Assembly: GCA_039810605.1 (NCBI GenBank)
Contig: JBDHXH010000004.1
Location: 1 to 64,000, forward strand
Length of the DNA stretch: 64,000 bases
Source of the DNA: JAGPCH01 sp039810605
Lineage (GTDB): Bacteria > Bacteroidota > Ignavibacteria > Tepidaquicellales > Tepidaquicellaceae
Direction of reading: 5' to 3'
Shown: positions 55,802-64,000 of the stretch, one piece after another
How the letters are laid out: every line of letters starts with the position of its first letter
Position numbering within the stretch: position 1 is the first letter of the stretch
Program-made: the position numbers and the translations under genes
The notes under the pieces: generated by a model
Told to the model about the DNA's origin: nothing
Seen by the model: only the letters and a program-made list of their open reading frames with translations
Database searches by the model: none

Positions 55802-58438
55802 TTACTTCAGCAATGTCATTTGTTTTGTAACTTTCGCCTCGCCGTTTATCAACAATGAATAGAAATATGTTCCGCTCGCAAAACCGCTGCCGTCAAATTC
55901 CACTTCGTAGATTCCGGGATTTAGTTTTTCATTTAACAAAATCTTTAATTCCTTCCCGAGCGCATCATAAACTTTTAACACAACATCGGATTGCTTAAAC
56001 CTGACACCGGATGGAATTTCCATTTTGATTCGCGTTGACGGATTAAACGGATTCGGATAATTCTGATGTAAGACAAAATTATCCGGTGCATTTGAATCAG
56101 AACCCGTAACTTCAACAGGACTTTCAATTAGCTTCCTTTCATAAATTCCGTTTCCGTAAGTGGCTGCTCTTATTTTTCTGCCCGGATAAACTATTGTAAC
56201 ATCAAATACAAGCGCGTAAGGCATACCGGTCATGTATTCATACCAGTTTGCACCCCCGTTAGTTGTTACATAAACACCGAGATCATTTCCGATATAAATA
56301 TTCTGATTATAAATTGGATCCTTGACAACTGCATGAACGGGAACGTCAGGAAGGTTTCCTGAAATGTTAATCCAGTTATCACCGCCGTTTGTTGATCTGA
56401 ATACATGACCTGAACCGAATCCTCCCATAGTTGCATAAATCTCTCTTGAGTTATTTTCGCTTACGCTCATGTCCGTAACATACCTGTTTGGAATATCGGA
56501 GGTAGTGATGCTTGTCCAGTTCAGACCTGCATTAAACGAACGGAAGACAGTTCCGCTTACCGTGCCACAATACAGCGTATCTGAACTCGTGAATGAGCAC
56601 GCTATTGAAAGTATCCTTGAATTATTAAATGCCGTTGTCCCGTAAGGTCCCTGCCATGAAGTCCCGTTGTTTATTGATTTGTAAATTGACTTGGCTCCCG
56701 CAAATAATATGTTTGGATTTGACTTTGAGCAAATGAAAGGAGCGACAAAACAATAATTGCTTGAATTCCCTGCACCTGGCGGAGATATCCCGCTCCAATC
56801 AACACCACGGTTCGTTGACTTGTTAATCGCTCCGTATGTATATTCAGTATAACAAATCTGATCGTTCTGCGAGTTGATGGCACAGCTCATTCCGTCTCCA
56901 TAGAATGTCTTGAACCATGCATTTGATCCCTGATAAAATGCCGAGCGGTTATCCTGAAGTCCACCTATACAAAAAATTGAATCCTGGTATGAGTTGGCAA
57001 ATGTTGCATAAAACTGTGAAGTAACCAGTCCTCCGTTGCAGGCATAAAATGTTTCGCAAAAATCATTTGACCTGTATAAGCCCCCGTCGGCTGTAATGTA
57101 AATCTTGTTAGGGTCTTTCGGATTTTGTTCGAAGTAATGAACGTCCGCATGCACAAAGTCAGGTGGACCTTCCGGTTCCCCGGGAGGTGTCGCGCCCTCA
57201 TTCCAGGCACTCCAGTCAGACTTTGTTGTAAATGAACTTCCGCCATTAATTGATTTTTCAACATTTATGGTTCCTACCAAAATTGTGTTGGGATCATTAG
57301 CTTTTACAAAATGGCCGTTGTTGTACCAACCTTGATTTCCTATGGGAACCGTTGTGCTCAACGCAGTCCAGTTGTTCCCCGCATTAGTACTTTTATAATA
57401 CCCAACATAAGATAAATCATTGGGAATACTTGCATAAATAAAATTCTGATTGCCTTTATACAATTCTATCGTAGCTTTGCCGGTCCATGAGGCAGGCAAT
57501 CCACCGGAAAGTTTTGTCCAATTGATTCCTCCGTTTGTAGACTTGAATATTCCCTTATCAGTCAAAGGCACATTGTTAGTCAGATTGCCAACAGATGCAT
57601 AAAGAACATTTGTGTCGCTCTGATTAAGTTTCAAGTCCATTACCATCTTGTAATTAGCAACCTGCATCCAACTCGTTCCAGCATTTATTGATTTGTAAAT
57701 GCCTTCGCTTGTCGCTGCATAAAGTACATTTGAATTTTTCGGATTGATGATTACTCTCCAGACTCCCCGCTTATTATCGTAGCTCCAGTCTAACGATTTT
57801 GTCCAAGTGCTGCCTCCGTTCACGGATTTTAAAATTCCGATTCCGTACATCCCTCTTGTTACCCTTACATCTAAACCGTTTTCAGAAAATTGATATCCGT
57901 AATTTTCTCCTGTGCCGATATACATGACATTAGGATTTGCGGAATCAATGGCAATCGAGCTGACAGCAGAGCTCGGAAACCCCGTGTTTACAAGGGTCCA
58001 CGCATTTGCGCCAATGCCGCCTGTCGTTGATTTCCATAAACCGCCTGATGATGAACCCAAAAAAATTATGCTTGTATCAACAGGATGAATCGCCACGCTC
58101 AAACATCTTCCTCCAATATTATTGGGTCCGATGGATTGCCATGGGTCAGAATTATCTTGCTGATTGATTTGCTGAAGCGCCGATTTTGAATATTCAAATG
58201 CTTTGTAAAATTTGTCTGCAGGAATATCTGTTTCCGGATATGCTCTGACTTGCGATATCCATTGCATTGCCTCTAAAGCGCCGGAGCTTAATCGCTCTTC
58301 ATCTTTATATTCTTCCGATGTCTTCCTGTGTGATTTTTCTTTCATTGGTGATTTACTTTTCTCAATTACCAACGAGAGAAGAATTGTCAAAGCAAGGAAA
58401 ATAATTATTCCAAATAATAGAATTAGTTTCGATTTCAT
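55802..58438 (-). CDS. Secreted BNR/sortilin-type beta-propeller protein with type IX-style sorting domain
   Basis: An 878-residue protein with an N-terminal hydrophobic signal anchor (residues 5-25). Residues about 95-780 hold a long series of BNR/VPS10-like propeller blades, each with a 'KS(T/I)NGG..W' core (for example 'GLWKSTTGGIGANAW', 'GIYKSINAGTSWMQV', 'GIFKSTNGGINWTKL', 'HVFRSTNGGDNWINI'). The last 90 residues are the type IX-like domain 'LHQNYPNPFNPSTRI', then 'YDALGKEL', 'PGIYEVEFDGSGFASGTYFY' and 'KQMTLLK'. It is probably exported to the cell surface. No catalytic residues recognised; binding or glycosidase-like functions are possible. Confidence 0.88.
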   Translation of the reverse strand: MKSKLILLFGIIIFLALTILLSLVIEKSKSPMKEKSHRKTSEEYKDEERLSSGALEAMQWISQVRAYPETDIPADKFYKAFEYSKSALQQINQQDNSDPWQSIGPNNIGGRCLSVAIHPVDTSIIFLGSSSGGLWKSTTGGIGANAWTLVNTGFPSSAVSSIAIDSANPNVMYIGTGENYGYQFSENGLDVRVTRGMYGIGILKSVNGGSTWTKSLDWSYDNKRGVWRVIINPKNSNVLYAATSEGIYKSINAGTSWMQVANYKMVMDLKLNQSDTNVLYASVGNLTNNVPLTDKGIFKSTNGGINWTKLSGGLPASWTGKATIELYKGNQNFIYASIPNDLSYVGYYKSTNAGNNWTALSTTVPIGNQGWYNNGHFVKANDPNTILVGTINVEKSINGGSSFTTKSDWSAWNEGATPPGEPEGPPDFVHADVHYFEQNPKDPNKIYITADGGLYRSNDFCETFYACNGGLVTSQFYATFANSYQDSIFCIGGLQDNRSAFYQGSNAWFKTFYGDGMSCAINSQNDQICYTEYTYGAINKSTNRGVDWSGISPPGAGNSSNYCFVAPFICSKSNPNILFAGAKSIYKSINNGTSWQGPYGTTAFNNSRILSIACSFTSSDTLYCGTVSGTVFRSFNAGLNWTSITTSDIPNRYVTDMSVSENNSREIYATMGGFGSGHVFRSTNGGDNWINISGNLPDVPVHAVVKDPIYNQNIYIGNDLGVYVTTNGGANWYEYMTGMPYALVFDVTIVYPGRKIRAATYGNGIYERKLIESPVEVTGSDSNAPDNFVLHQNYPNPFNPSTRIKMEIPSGVRFKQSDVVLKVYDALGKELKILLNEKLNPGIYEVEFDGSGFASGTYFYSLLINGEAKVTKQMTLLK

Positions 58439-58938
58439 GCCTGGTAAAATTTCTTAAAACTAATTTTTCAATATGTAAAATAAAATTCATAACGACTAAT
58501 CTTTTATTAAAATGATCCATGAATGACGGATCGTCAGAAATCGAATTTATTCATTTGATAAAGTTGAATTGTATGTTACGAACATGATTTCCAAAAAACT
58601 AATTCTTGTTATTCCGGTAAATTATTTTCAAAAGCTTGAATGCTGATTTTACAATAGTTAAGCCGTAATATTTGCAATGAACTTAAGACTCATAATCTCG
58701 GATGCTTTTCATTCCACTGTCTTTGAAATGAAATACTTTAAAAATATTTGCAAAGCTCTTCTTCGGACGGAATTATGAAATCAAATGACTTAAAAATTTT
58801 GTTCGCATTGAAGACAATGAAACAAGGAGACAAGTTTCCATTTTCCAATGTAATGAATAACCCATATCACTGCAACAGATCCCGGAGCACCACATGCAAT
58901 TTTTTTATCCATTGAATTGACGAGTCCAAAAGTGGAAC

Positions 58939-59236
58939 TCAAAGTAAGAGTATTCGCGAACCTCCAAAGTCCTTGGATAAGGTGTCACTCCTGCTAACAA
59001 AGGGGCTTCTTTCGGGAGAAATGCTCTCCGCGCCTGTGATGGATAAACAAGCTGATTTATCCGACCCTTGATCAAGTGTTTCAACCTTTAGCAATCTTGC
59101 AAACTCGTCTGAAAGTATTTGTTTGGCAATGTCATAATCAACTGTCATTTTTAAAACCAAAATCCTCGGCTTCGAGAGCTGCCCACAACTCTTGAAAAAC
59201 TTCCGCTTCATAATCATTATAACTTCTCTGAAGCAA
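58939..59236 (-). pseudogene. Possible remnant of a small frameshifted gene
   Basis: On the minus strand, a frame from TTG 59236 to TGA 59138-59140 encodes a Glu-rich helical-looking peptide ('SYNDYEAEVFQELWAALEAE'). An ATG at 59148 in another frame overlaps that stop and continues for 69 codons to 58939 ('MTVDYDIAKQILSDEFARLL', then a Ser/Gly-rich end). The amino-acid make-up of the joining region suggests one gene broken by a frameshift, or two tiny overlapping genes. I recognise no family, and chance frames cannot be excluded. Confidence 0.25.
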
Positions 59237-59410
59237 TGGACCTTAAATTTTATAGTAACCAAATTCAGTATGTCCCCAATTAGTTGAATGAGTACCGAAA
59301 GATCTTCGCGGTCAACCCCTCTCTTTGAGCCGCTTTTAATAACCGCCCGACTTCAAATTCTATATTGATCAGAATCTATCGTTGGCATTCTGATGAGTGG
59401 CACAAACCAT

Positions 59411-59426
59411 TGTTTCTCGTGAAACA
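59411..59426. promoter_or_regulatory. parS-like site (ParB-binding centromere element)
   Basis: TGTTTCTCGTGAAACA matches the widespread bacterial parS consensus TGTTTCACGTGAAACA at 15 of 16 positions; the single difference is in the centre. It lies 125 bp upstream of the mnmG start, in a non-coding stretch. parS sites cluster around oriC, and mnmG (gidA) is often oriC-proximal. parA, parB, rsmG, dnaA and dnaN are not in this window. Confidence 0.6.
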
Positions 59427-59551
59427 AAAATAAATACTATGAAATCAGTTATTTAGCGAGTTCCAGGGTTCTTGCAGAGTGGGCCATCTGATGATTTGCG
59501 ACGAAATCTTTCCATAGAAAATTTGCGTTAAATGTATTAAATTTACAGGTT

Positions 59552-61453
59552 GTGGAAAAGCCTTTTGACATAATAGTTATAGGAGCGGGGCATGCCGGCG
59601 TTGAGGCAGCTCTTTCCTCTGCGAAAATGGGTTGCAGGGTTGGTATGGTTACAATGGATACTTCTGCAATAGGTCGCATGAGCTGTAACCCGGCAATCGG
59701 AGGCACGGCAAAAGGTCACCTGGTTCGCGAAATTGATGCTTTGGGTGGAGTTATGGGGTATCTTGCTGATAAAACAGGTATTCAGTTTAAGATGCTTAAC
59801 ATTTCAAAAGGACCCGCTGTCTGGTCTCCAAGGTGTCAATCTGATAAAGACCTGTACTCTTTTGAAGCTGCAAAGATATTATCCAATACCGAAGGGATAG
59901 AACTAATAGAAGGTACGGTTCGTGAGTTAGTCGTCAGTTCTGATGATTTTCCAGGGGTTTATAATTACAAAATCAGAGGAGTTATTACCGAAAAGGGAGA
60001 TGTAATAAATTGCGCATCAGTCATAATTACATCAGGCACGTTTCTGAATGCAGTGATGCACACAGGAAATTCTAAAACCGTTGGCGGAAGGATAGGCGAA
60101 AAATCAGCAACCGGATTATCGGAATGTATGCGAACTCTCGGCTTTGAAACCGCAAGACTTAAGACTGGGACACCTCCGCGACTCGATATCAATTCAATTG
60201 ATTTTTCCAAAACTGAAGTACAGAAAGGGGATTCTCACCCGCAACCATTTTCGCACATAAAACATTCGGGATTTCCGTCACAGAAACAGGTTGACTGCTA
60301 TCTGACTCATACAAATCAAGATACTCATGATATTCTTCGTACGGGCTTTGAAGATTCACCTATGTTCACCGGCAGAATTAAGGGCGTGGGTCCCCGTTAT
60401 TGTCCATCAATAGAAGACAAGATCTCAAGATTTTCGGATAAGCCAAGACATCAGATTTTTCTTGAGCCGGAGACGCTTGAAGGAAACACAATTTACATGA
60501 ATGGGTTTTCTACAAGCCTGCCGCTTGATGTTCAGCAGAAAGCTGCCAGAACCATCAATGGTCTTGAAAATGTAAATCTCATAAAGCAGGGCTATGCGGT
60601 AGAATACGATTTTTTTCCCACGCATCAGATAAATTTAACTCTTGAATCCAAATTGGTTTCCGGACTTTATACTGCAGGTCAGATTAATGGTACTTCGGGC
60701 TATGAAGAAGCTGCTGCGCAAGGACTGATGGCCGGAATCAATGCGGCTTTGAAAATCAAAAACGAAGAGCCATTCATTCTCAAAAGGAGCGAAGCTTATA
60801 TCGGTGTCCTCATAGACGACCTCATTAACAAATGTCCTCTCGAACCATATCGTATGTTTACATCTTGCGCCGAATACAGACTGGTGCTTCGTCAGGATAA
60901 TGCTGACCTCCGGCTGATGAAATATGGACACAGGCTTGGTCTTATCGCTGATGAACTATTTAATGAACTAAAGAATAAACAATCTTTGATAAGAGACGGA
61001 ATCGAATTCTTCACTTCAAAAACAATTTCTCCATCTGCGGTTAACAAGCTATTGAAGGATAATAATTCAAGCGAGTTATTACAAAACGAATTTCTTGCCG
61101 GTCTCATAAAGAGAAACGAAATCCGGCTTGCTCAAATACTGAATCTTGATCTGTTCAATGAGAATGAATTGATAAACAAACTTAAAGATAACCCTGAAGC
61201 TGTGAACCAGATTGAAATTGAAATCAAGTATAAGGGATACATTGACAGGCAGGATGAACAAATCAGCCATTTCGAAAAAAACGAAGGAATCCGCATCCCC
61301 GGGGACTTTAAATATGAAAAAATTAAATCACTCTCTGCTGAAGCTCTGGAAAAGTTGAGCAAGATTAAACCTCATTCAATCGGTCAGGCAATGAGAATAG
61401 CCGGTGTCCGTCCTTCGGATATTTCCGCCGTCATGATTTACATGCGCGGTTAA
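59552..61453 (+). CDS. mnmG: tRNA uridine-5-carboxymethylaminomethyl(34) synthesis enzyme MnmG
   Basis: A 633-residue FAD protein (GTG start at 59552) that, with MnmE, installs the 5-carboxymethylaminomethyl group on wobble U34 of certain tRNAs. It has the FAD motif 'IVIGAGHAGVEAALSSAKMG' near residue 8, 'SCNPAIGGTAKGHLVREIDALGG' (given in part: NPAIGGTAKGHLVREID), 'LKTGTPPRLD', 'GPRYCPSIEDKI' and 'GQINGTSGYEEAAAQGLMAG' (residues of the second conserved block). The C-terminal helical domain for MnmE and tRNA contact ends 'RIAGVRPSDISAVMIYM'. Length matches the family (about 630). mnmE is not in the window. Confidence 0.97.
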   Translation: MEKPFDIIVIGAGHAGVEAALSSAKMGCRVGMVTMDTSAIGRMSCNPAIGGTAKGHLVREIDALGGVMGYLADKTGIQFKMLNISKGPAVWSPRCQSDKDLYSFEAAKILSNTEGIELIEGTVRELVVSSDDFPGVYNYKIRGVITEKGDVINCASVIITSGTFLNAVMHTGNSKTVGGRIGEKSATGLSECMRTLGFETARLKTGTPPRLDINSIDFSKTEVQKGDSHPQPFSHIKHSGFPSQKQVDCYLTHTNQDTHDILRTGFEDSPMFTGRIKGVGPRYCPSIEDKISRFSDKPRHQIFLEPETLEGNTIYMNGFSTSLPLDVQQKAARTINGLENVNLIKQGYAVEYDFFPTHQINLTLESKLVSGLYTAGQINGTSGYEEAAAQGLMAGINAALKIKNEEPFILKRSEAYIGVLIDDLINKCPLEPYRMFTSCAEYRLVLRQDNADLRLMKYGHRLGLIADELFNELKNKQSLIRDGIEFFTSKTISPSAVNKLLKDNNSSELLQNEFLAGLIKRNEIRLAQILNLDLFNENELINKLKDNPEAVNQIEIEIKYKGYIDRQDEQISHFEKNEGIRIPGDFKYEKIKSLSAEALEKLSKIKPHSIGQAMRIAGVRPSDISAVMIYMRG

Positions 61454-61526
61454 ATCTTTTTTCTCAAAAAAATTTTTTTTTCAATAATTAATTAAAGTTT
61501 ATTTTTTAAAACTCTATTCCGTAAGC

Positions 61527-62861
61527 ATGAAACTAACCTTGAAACCTAATTCGCTTTCAAAAATTTTATCAGACTTAGCAACATCAAACAAGAAGCTAAA
61601 GAAAATTTATCCGGGCGAGGGTTCTGACAGGCAGCCGGTACAAACTGTTTACGGCGGCGCGCAACTTTTCAAAAAAAATACTACAAAGAGAATTGGTGAA
61701 CTCGCTGCAAAATCTTTCGAAGAGTATTTGCCAAATCATAACGCCTTGCGCGAGGTGTTTGGAATTACCGATGAGAGTCTGGCAAAGACGGTTCACGAAA
61801 AGGTAAAAAATAAACTGCAGGCTGAAGCTGTTGAAGATTTTAGAATTGATTTCGAAGACGGGTTCGGATTTCGTCCCGATGAAGAAGAGGACAGAACTGC
61901 AGAATTCGCCGCGATGGAAACTGCCGCAGCAATGAACGAATCATTACTTCCCCCATTTATCGGCATCAGGGTAAAAACACTTACCGAAGAGTCAAAGCGA
62001 AGAACATTGCGCACTCTTGATATCTATATGACAACGCTCACTGAAATTTCCAAAGGCAAACTGCCTGATAATTTTGTGGTTACTCTGCCAAAGGTAGCAT
62101 CAGCCAGCCAGGTGGATTCTCTGGTTTCAATTTTTAAAATACTTGAAAAAAAGTTGAAACTTGAAAAGGGAAGTCTCAAAATGGAATTGATGATCGAGAC
62201 ACCGCAGTCAATTTTTGATTCAAACGGAAACGCAAATCTCCTTCCGCTTGTCATCGCATCAAAGGGCAGATGCAAGGCTGCTCACTTCGGCGTTTATGAT
62301 TATACAGCTTCCTGCGAAGTCACGGCTAAGCTTCAGACAATGCGTCATCCCGTATGCGACTTTGCAAGAAATATGATGAAGGTTTGTCTGGCGGGAACAG
62401 GAGTATGGCTTTCGGACGGAGCAACAAATATTTTGCCTGTCGGTCCGCACCGCGGAGAAAATTTGTCAGGGGAACAGCGGATTGAAAACATAAATGCAAT
62501 TCATAATGCATGGAAGACCAGTTATGATGACATAATGCATTCTCTTCGCAGCGCATTTTATCAGGGTTGGGATCTGCATCCGGCACAAATTCCGGTGCGC
62601 TATATTGCAGTATACTCATTCTTCTTAAGCGGACTCGAACAGGCATCGGGGCGGCTAAAGAATTTCATTGACAAAGCAGCGCAAGCTACATTAGCTGGCG
62701 ATATATTTGATGATGCAGCAACGGGGCAGGGATTGCTCAATTACTTTTTACGCGCACTCAATTGCGGAGCAATTACGGAAAAAGATGTGACAGAAACCGG
62801 TCTTTCGATTGATGAAATAAGACTGAAGTCGTTCTTGAAAATCATGGAAAGAAGAAAGTAA
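61527..62861 (+). CDS. HpcH/HpaI aldolase-like protein of the DUF6986 type
   Basis: A 444-residue protein of the phosphoenolpyruvate/citrate-lyase TIM-barrel superfamily. Recognisable points are 'DFRIDFEDGFGFRPDEEED' (acidic metal-binding segment), 'VVTLPKVASASQVDSL', 'LELMIETPQSIF'-like 'KMELMIETPQSIFDSN' (Glu ligand), and 'GRCKAAHFGVYDYTASCEV' (Asp ligand). Overall length and the extra N-terminal 100 residues agree with the DUF6986 family rather than short citryl-CoA lyase or malyl-CoA lyase forms. It may be an aldolase or lyase on a 2-oxo acid; substrate unknown. It lies 73 bp after mnmG and is followed by a heptamer repeat array. Confidence 0.78.
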   Translation: MKLTLKPNSLSKILSDLATSNKKLKKIYPGEGSDRQPVQTVYGGAQLFKKNTTKRIGELAAKSFEEYLPNHNALREVFGITDESLAKTVHEKVKNKLQAEAVEDFRIDFEDGFGFRPDEEEDRTAEFAAMETAAAMNESLLPPFIGIRVKTLTEESKRRTLRTLDIYMTTLTEISKGKLPDNFVVTLPKVASASQVDSLVSIFKILEKKLKLEKGSLKMELMIETPQSIFDSNGNANLLPLVIASKGRCKAAHFGVYDYTASCEVTAKLQTMRHPVCDFARNMMKVCLAGTGVWLSDGATNILPVGPHRGENLSGEQRIENINAIHNAWKTSYDDIMHSLRSAFYQGWDLHPAQIPVRYIAVYSFFLSGLEQASGRLKNFIDKAAQATLAGDIFDDAATGQGLLNYFLRALNCGAITEKDVTETGLSIDEIRLKSFLKIMERRK

Positions 62862-62873
62862 CCCATTACTAAC

Positions 62874-62983
62874 CGATTCACGATTGACGATTCACGATTA
62901 ACGATTAACGATTGACGATTGACGATTCACGATTACCGATTAACGAATTGACGATTAACGATTAACGATTCACGATTACCGAT
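62874..62983. repeat. Heptamer tandem array (CGATTnA type)
   Basis: Fifteen consecutive units of the form CGATTnA, from CGATTCA at 62874 to CGATTAC at 62973-62979, then CGAT. The sixth base varies among C, G and A but is never T. Two units end AC, and one unit (62944-62951, CGAATTGA) has an extra base. It fills most of the gap between the DUF6986-type gene and radA, starting 13 bp after the former's stop. Unrelated in sequence to the array at 33523 but the same 7-base period. Confidence 0.92.
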
Positions 62984-63039
62984 ATTTCTACAACATTTCA
63001 CCTAACTTCTCTATGATTCAATTTTTATATTGAACGGTT

Positions 63040-64000
63040 ATGTCAAAAGTAAAATCAAAATATGTGTGCCAGAATTGCGGCTACAGTTCTGTAAGGTGGA
63101 GCGGAAAGTGCCCAGAATGCAATTTGTGGAATACTCTCGTCGAAGAGATTATTACTATTGACAAAAGGAAAAACTCGTCGAAGACTTCACTAAAAATCAA
63201 CGAACAAAGTTTCAAACCTCTTTCCGAAGTTGTATCCTCAAATGAGGCAAGAACTCTAACTCACATTGCAGAACTTGACAGAGTTCTCGGGGGTGGAATT
63301 GTTGACGGCTCTGTTATCCTCATCGGCGGTGATCCCGGCATCGGCAAATCAACACTGATGCTTCAGATCGCAGATAAGATTTCTGCAAGAAAGATTCTCT
63401 ATGTTAGCGGCGAAGAGTCAGCTTCACAAATAAAACTGCGCGCAGACAGACTAAACTACAGACTCGGAAATTTTTTCATATTATCGGAAACAAATCTGGG
63501 AATTATCGAAGCTGTTATCGAAAGAGAATTGCCTGATATCGTAGTAATTGATTCAATACAGACTGTTTACAGAACCGAAATAGAGAGTGCTCCCGGAACG
63601 GTCTCACAGTTGCGCGAATCCACAGCCTTACTGATGAATCTTGCAAAGTCAAAAAATTTTTCAGTACTCATAGTCGGACATATTACGAAAGAAGGTTTAA
63701 TTGCTGGACCGAAAGTTCTGGAACACATGGTTGATGTAGTCCTTCAATTTGAAGGCGAAAGAACTCATTCGTTCAGAATACTGCGCGGAATAAAAAACAG
63801 ATTCGGTTCAACAAATGAAATCGGCATTTTCGAAATGACAGATGCGGGATTAAGGGAAGTACAAAACCCGAGTGAGGTTTTTTTATCGCAGCGAAATTAC
63901 GGAGCATCCGGATGCGTCATTTCATCCTCAATGGAGGGAACCCGTCCTATATTGATTGAAGTTCAGGCGCTTGTAACATCATCCAATTACGGAATTCCGC
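63040..64000 (+). CDS. radA: DNA repair protein RadA/Sms, N-terminal part (runs off the window)
   Basis: The first 320 residues of RadA, a RecA-like ATPase that promotes branch migration and processes recombination intermediates. The N-terminal zinc finger has Cys10, Cys13, Cys24 and Cys27 in 'YVCQNCGYSSVRWSGKCPEC'. The ATPase core has Walker A 'GGDPGIGKST' at 96-105, 'ILYVSGEESASQIKLRA', Walker B 'PDIVVIDSIQTVY' and the RadA-specific KNRFG motif at 252-256. The Lon-like C-terminal domain is entered ('SQRNYGASGCVISSSMEGTRP') but truncated by the window edge. ATG 63040 gives the family start MSKVKSKYVCQNCG. Confidence 0.97.
   Translation, partial: MSKVKSKYVCQNCGYSSVRWSGKCPECNLWNTLVEEIITIDKRKNSSKTSLKINEQSFKPLSEVVSSNEARTLTHIAELDRVLGGGIVDGSVILIGGDPGIGKSTLMLQIADKISARKILYVSGEESASQIKLRADRLNYRLGNFFILSETNLGIIEAVIERELPDIVVIDSIQTVYRTEIESAPGTVSQLRESTALLMNLAKSKNFSVLIVGHITKEGLIAGPKVLEHMVDVVLQFEGERTHSFRILRGIKNRFGSTNEIGIFEMTDAGLREVQNPSEVFLSQRNYGASGCVISSSMEGTRPILIEVQALVTSSNYGIP

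Larger units (their letters stand above)
58439..59551. other. Long intergenic region upstream of mnmG
   Basis: A 1.1-kb stretch without a convincing gene, the longest in the window. It contains a few short minus-strand frames. One of 69 codons at 58939-59148 starts MTVDYDIAKQILSDEFARLL, and its ATG overlaps the stop of a 32-codon TTG frame at 59138-59236 that includes 'YNDYEAEVFQELWAALEAED'. Both have protein-like composition and may be the frameshifted remains of one gene. It also holds four TTATCC hexamers between 58905 and 59062 and a parS-like site at 59411-59426. The rest is AT-rich DNA in which I see nothing. Confidence 0.5.

Noticed and set aside
62874..62983. Possible CRISPR array
   Set aside because: The units are only 7 bp, contiguous and without unique spacers; no cas genes are present. 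It is a simple tandem repeat.

Overview
The window looks like a chromosomal segment of a free-living member of the Bacteroidota/Ignavibacteriota side of the tree, most likely Ignavibacteria. The reasons are protein signatures: secreted proteins ending in a type IX-style sorting domain with a YPNP(F/Y) opening (16576-20862 and 55802-58438), other secreted proteins ending in a 'SGDVNxDGxxDxSD' calcium-binding tail (36697-38229 and 40101-43091), a TAHQLGTP histidine kinase, a DUF4159 protein and an acidic 'YPEDEDIY...SEDEENNYYSLGG' protein. Leaders of the genes rarely show a clear Shine-Dalgarno sequence, and several genes appear to start with TTG or GTG. The assignment to class is inference; no rRNA, tRNA, CRISPR array or transposase gene was seen.

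Layout. 1-1252: end of a sugar-active operon (GT4-like glycosyltransferase overlapping a GH130 protein). 1402-8279: signalling block, with a small acidic protein, a sigma-54 response regulator directly abutting a 1393-residue multi-PAS/GAF histidine kinase, then a divergent single-domain receiver and a 50-residue membrane protein. 8438-13751: acylase, rsmA, recA, recX. 13850-20862: lipoprotein, M1 aminopeptidase and a large subtilase. 20920-27962: HU, amino-acid permease, orphan FecCD permease, second histidine kinase, membrane glycosyltransferase-like protein, acidic protein. 27979-32531: S9 peptidase, carA and isocitrate dehydrogenase on the minus strand. 32767-36454: DUF3298-type secreted protein, EamA exporter, GNAT, PhoH/PIN ATPase. 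36697-43961: two secreted proteins with the same C-terminal module around an all-helical unknown, then a DUF4159 protein. 44014-51704: DEAD-box helicase, sdhB, an unknown secreted protein, sdhA, a trypsin-like/TPR protein and an enoyl-CoA hydratase. 51947-58438: SRPBCC and VOC proteins, a methyltransferase, a peptidase E/SnoaL-like fusion, and a large BNR/sortilin-type secreted protein. 58439-59551: 1.1 kb with no convincing gene but a parS-like site. 59552-64000: mnmG, a DUF6986/HpcH-like protein and the start of radA.

Most of the window is housekeeping: DNA repair (recA, recX, radA), RNA and ribosome maturation (rsmA, mnmG, deaD), TCA cycle (icd, sdhAB) and carbamoyl-phosphate synthesis (carA). 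These are interleaved with protein and peptide turnover (M1, S8, S9, HtrA-like, peptidase E) and cell-surface proteins. I see no complete new defence or biosynthetic system. The most unusual items are: a family of 25-27 bp near-perfect palindromes sharing the core GTTTAAAAC (three copies); an unknown secreted protein encoded between sdhA and sdhB with no adjacent sdhC; a C-terminal module of roughly 190 residues shared by two neighbouring secreted proteins; a peptidase E fused to a SnoaL-like domain; two heptamer tandem arrays; and a parS-like site with clustered TTATCC motifs just upstream of mnmG.
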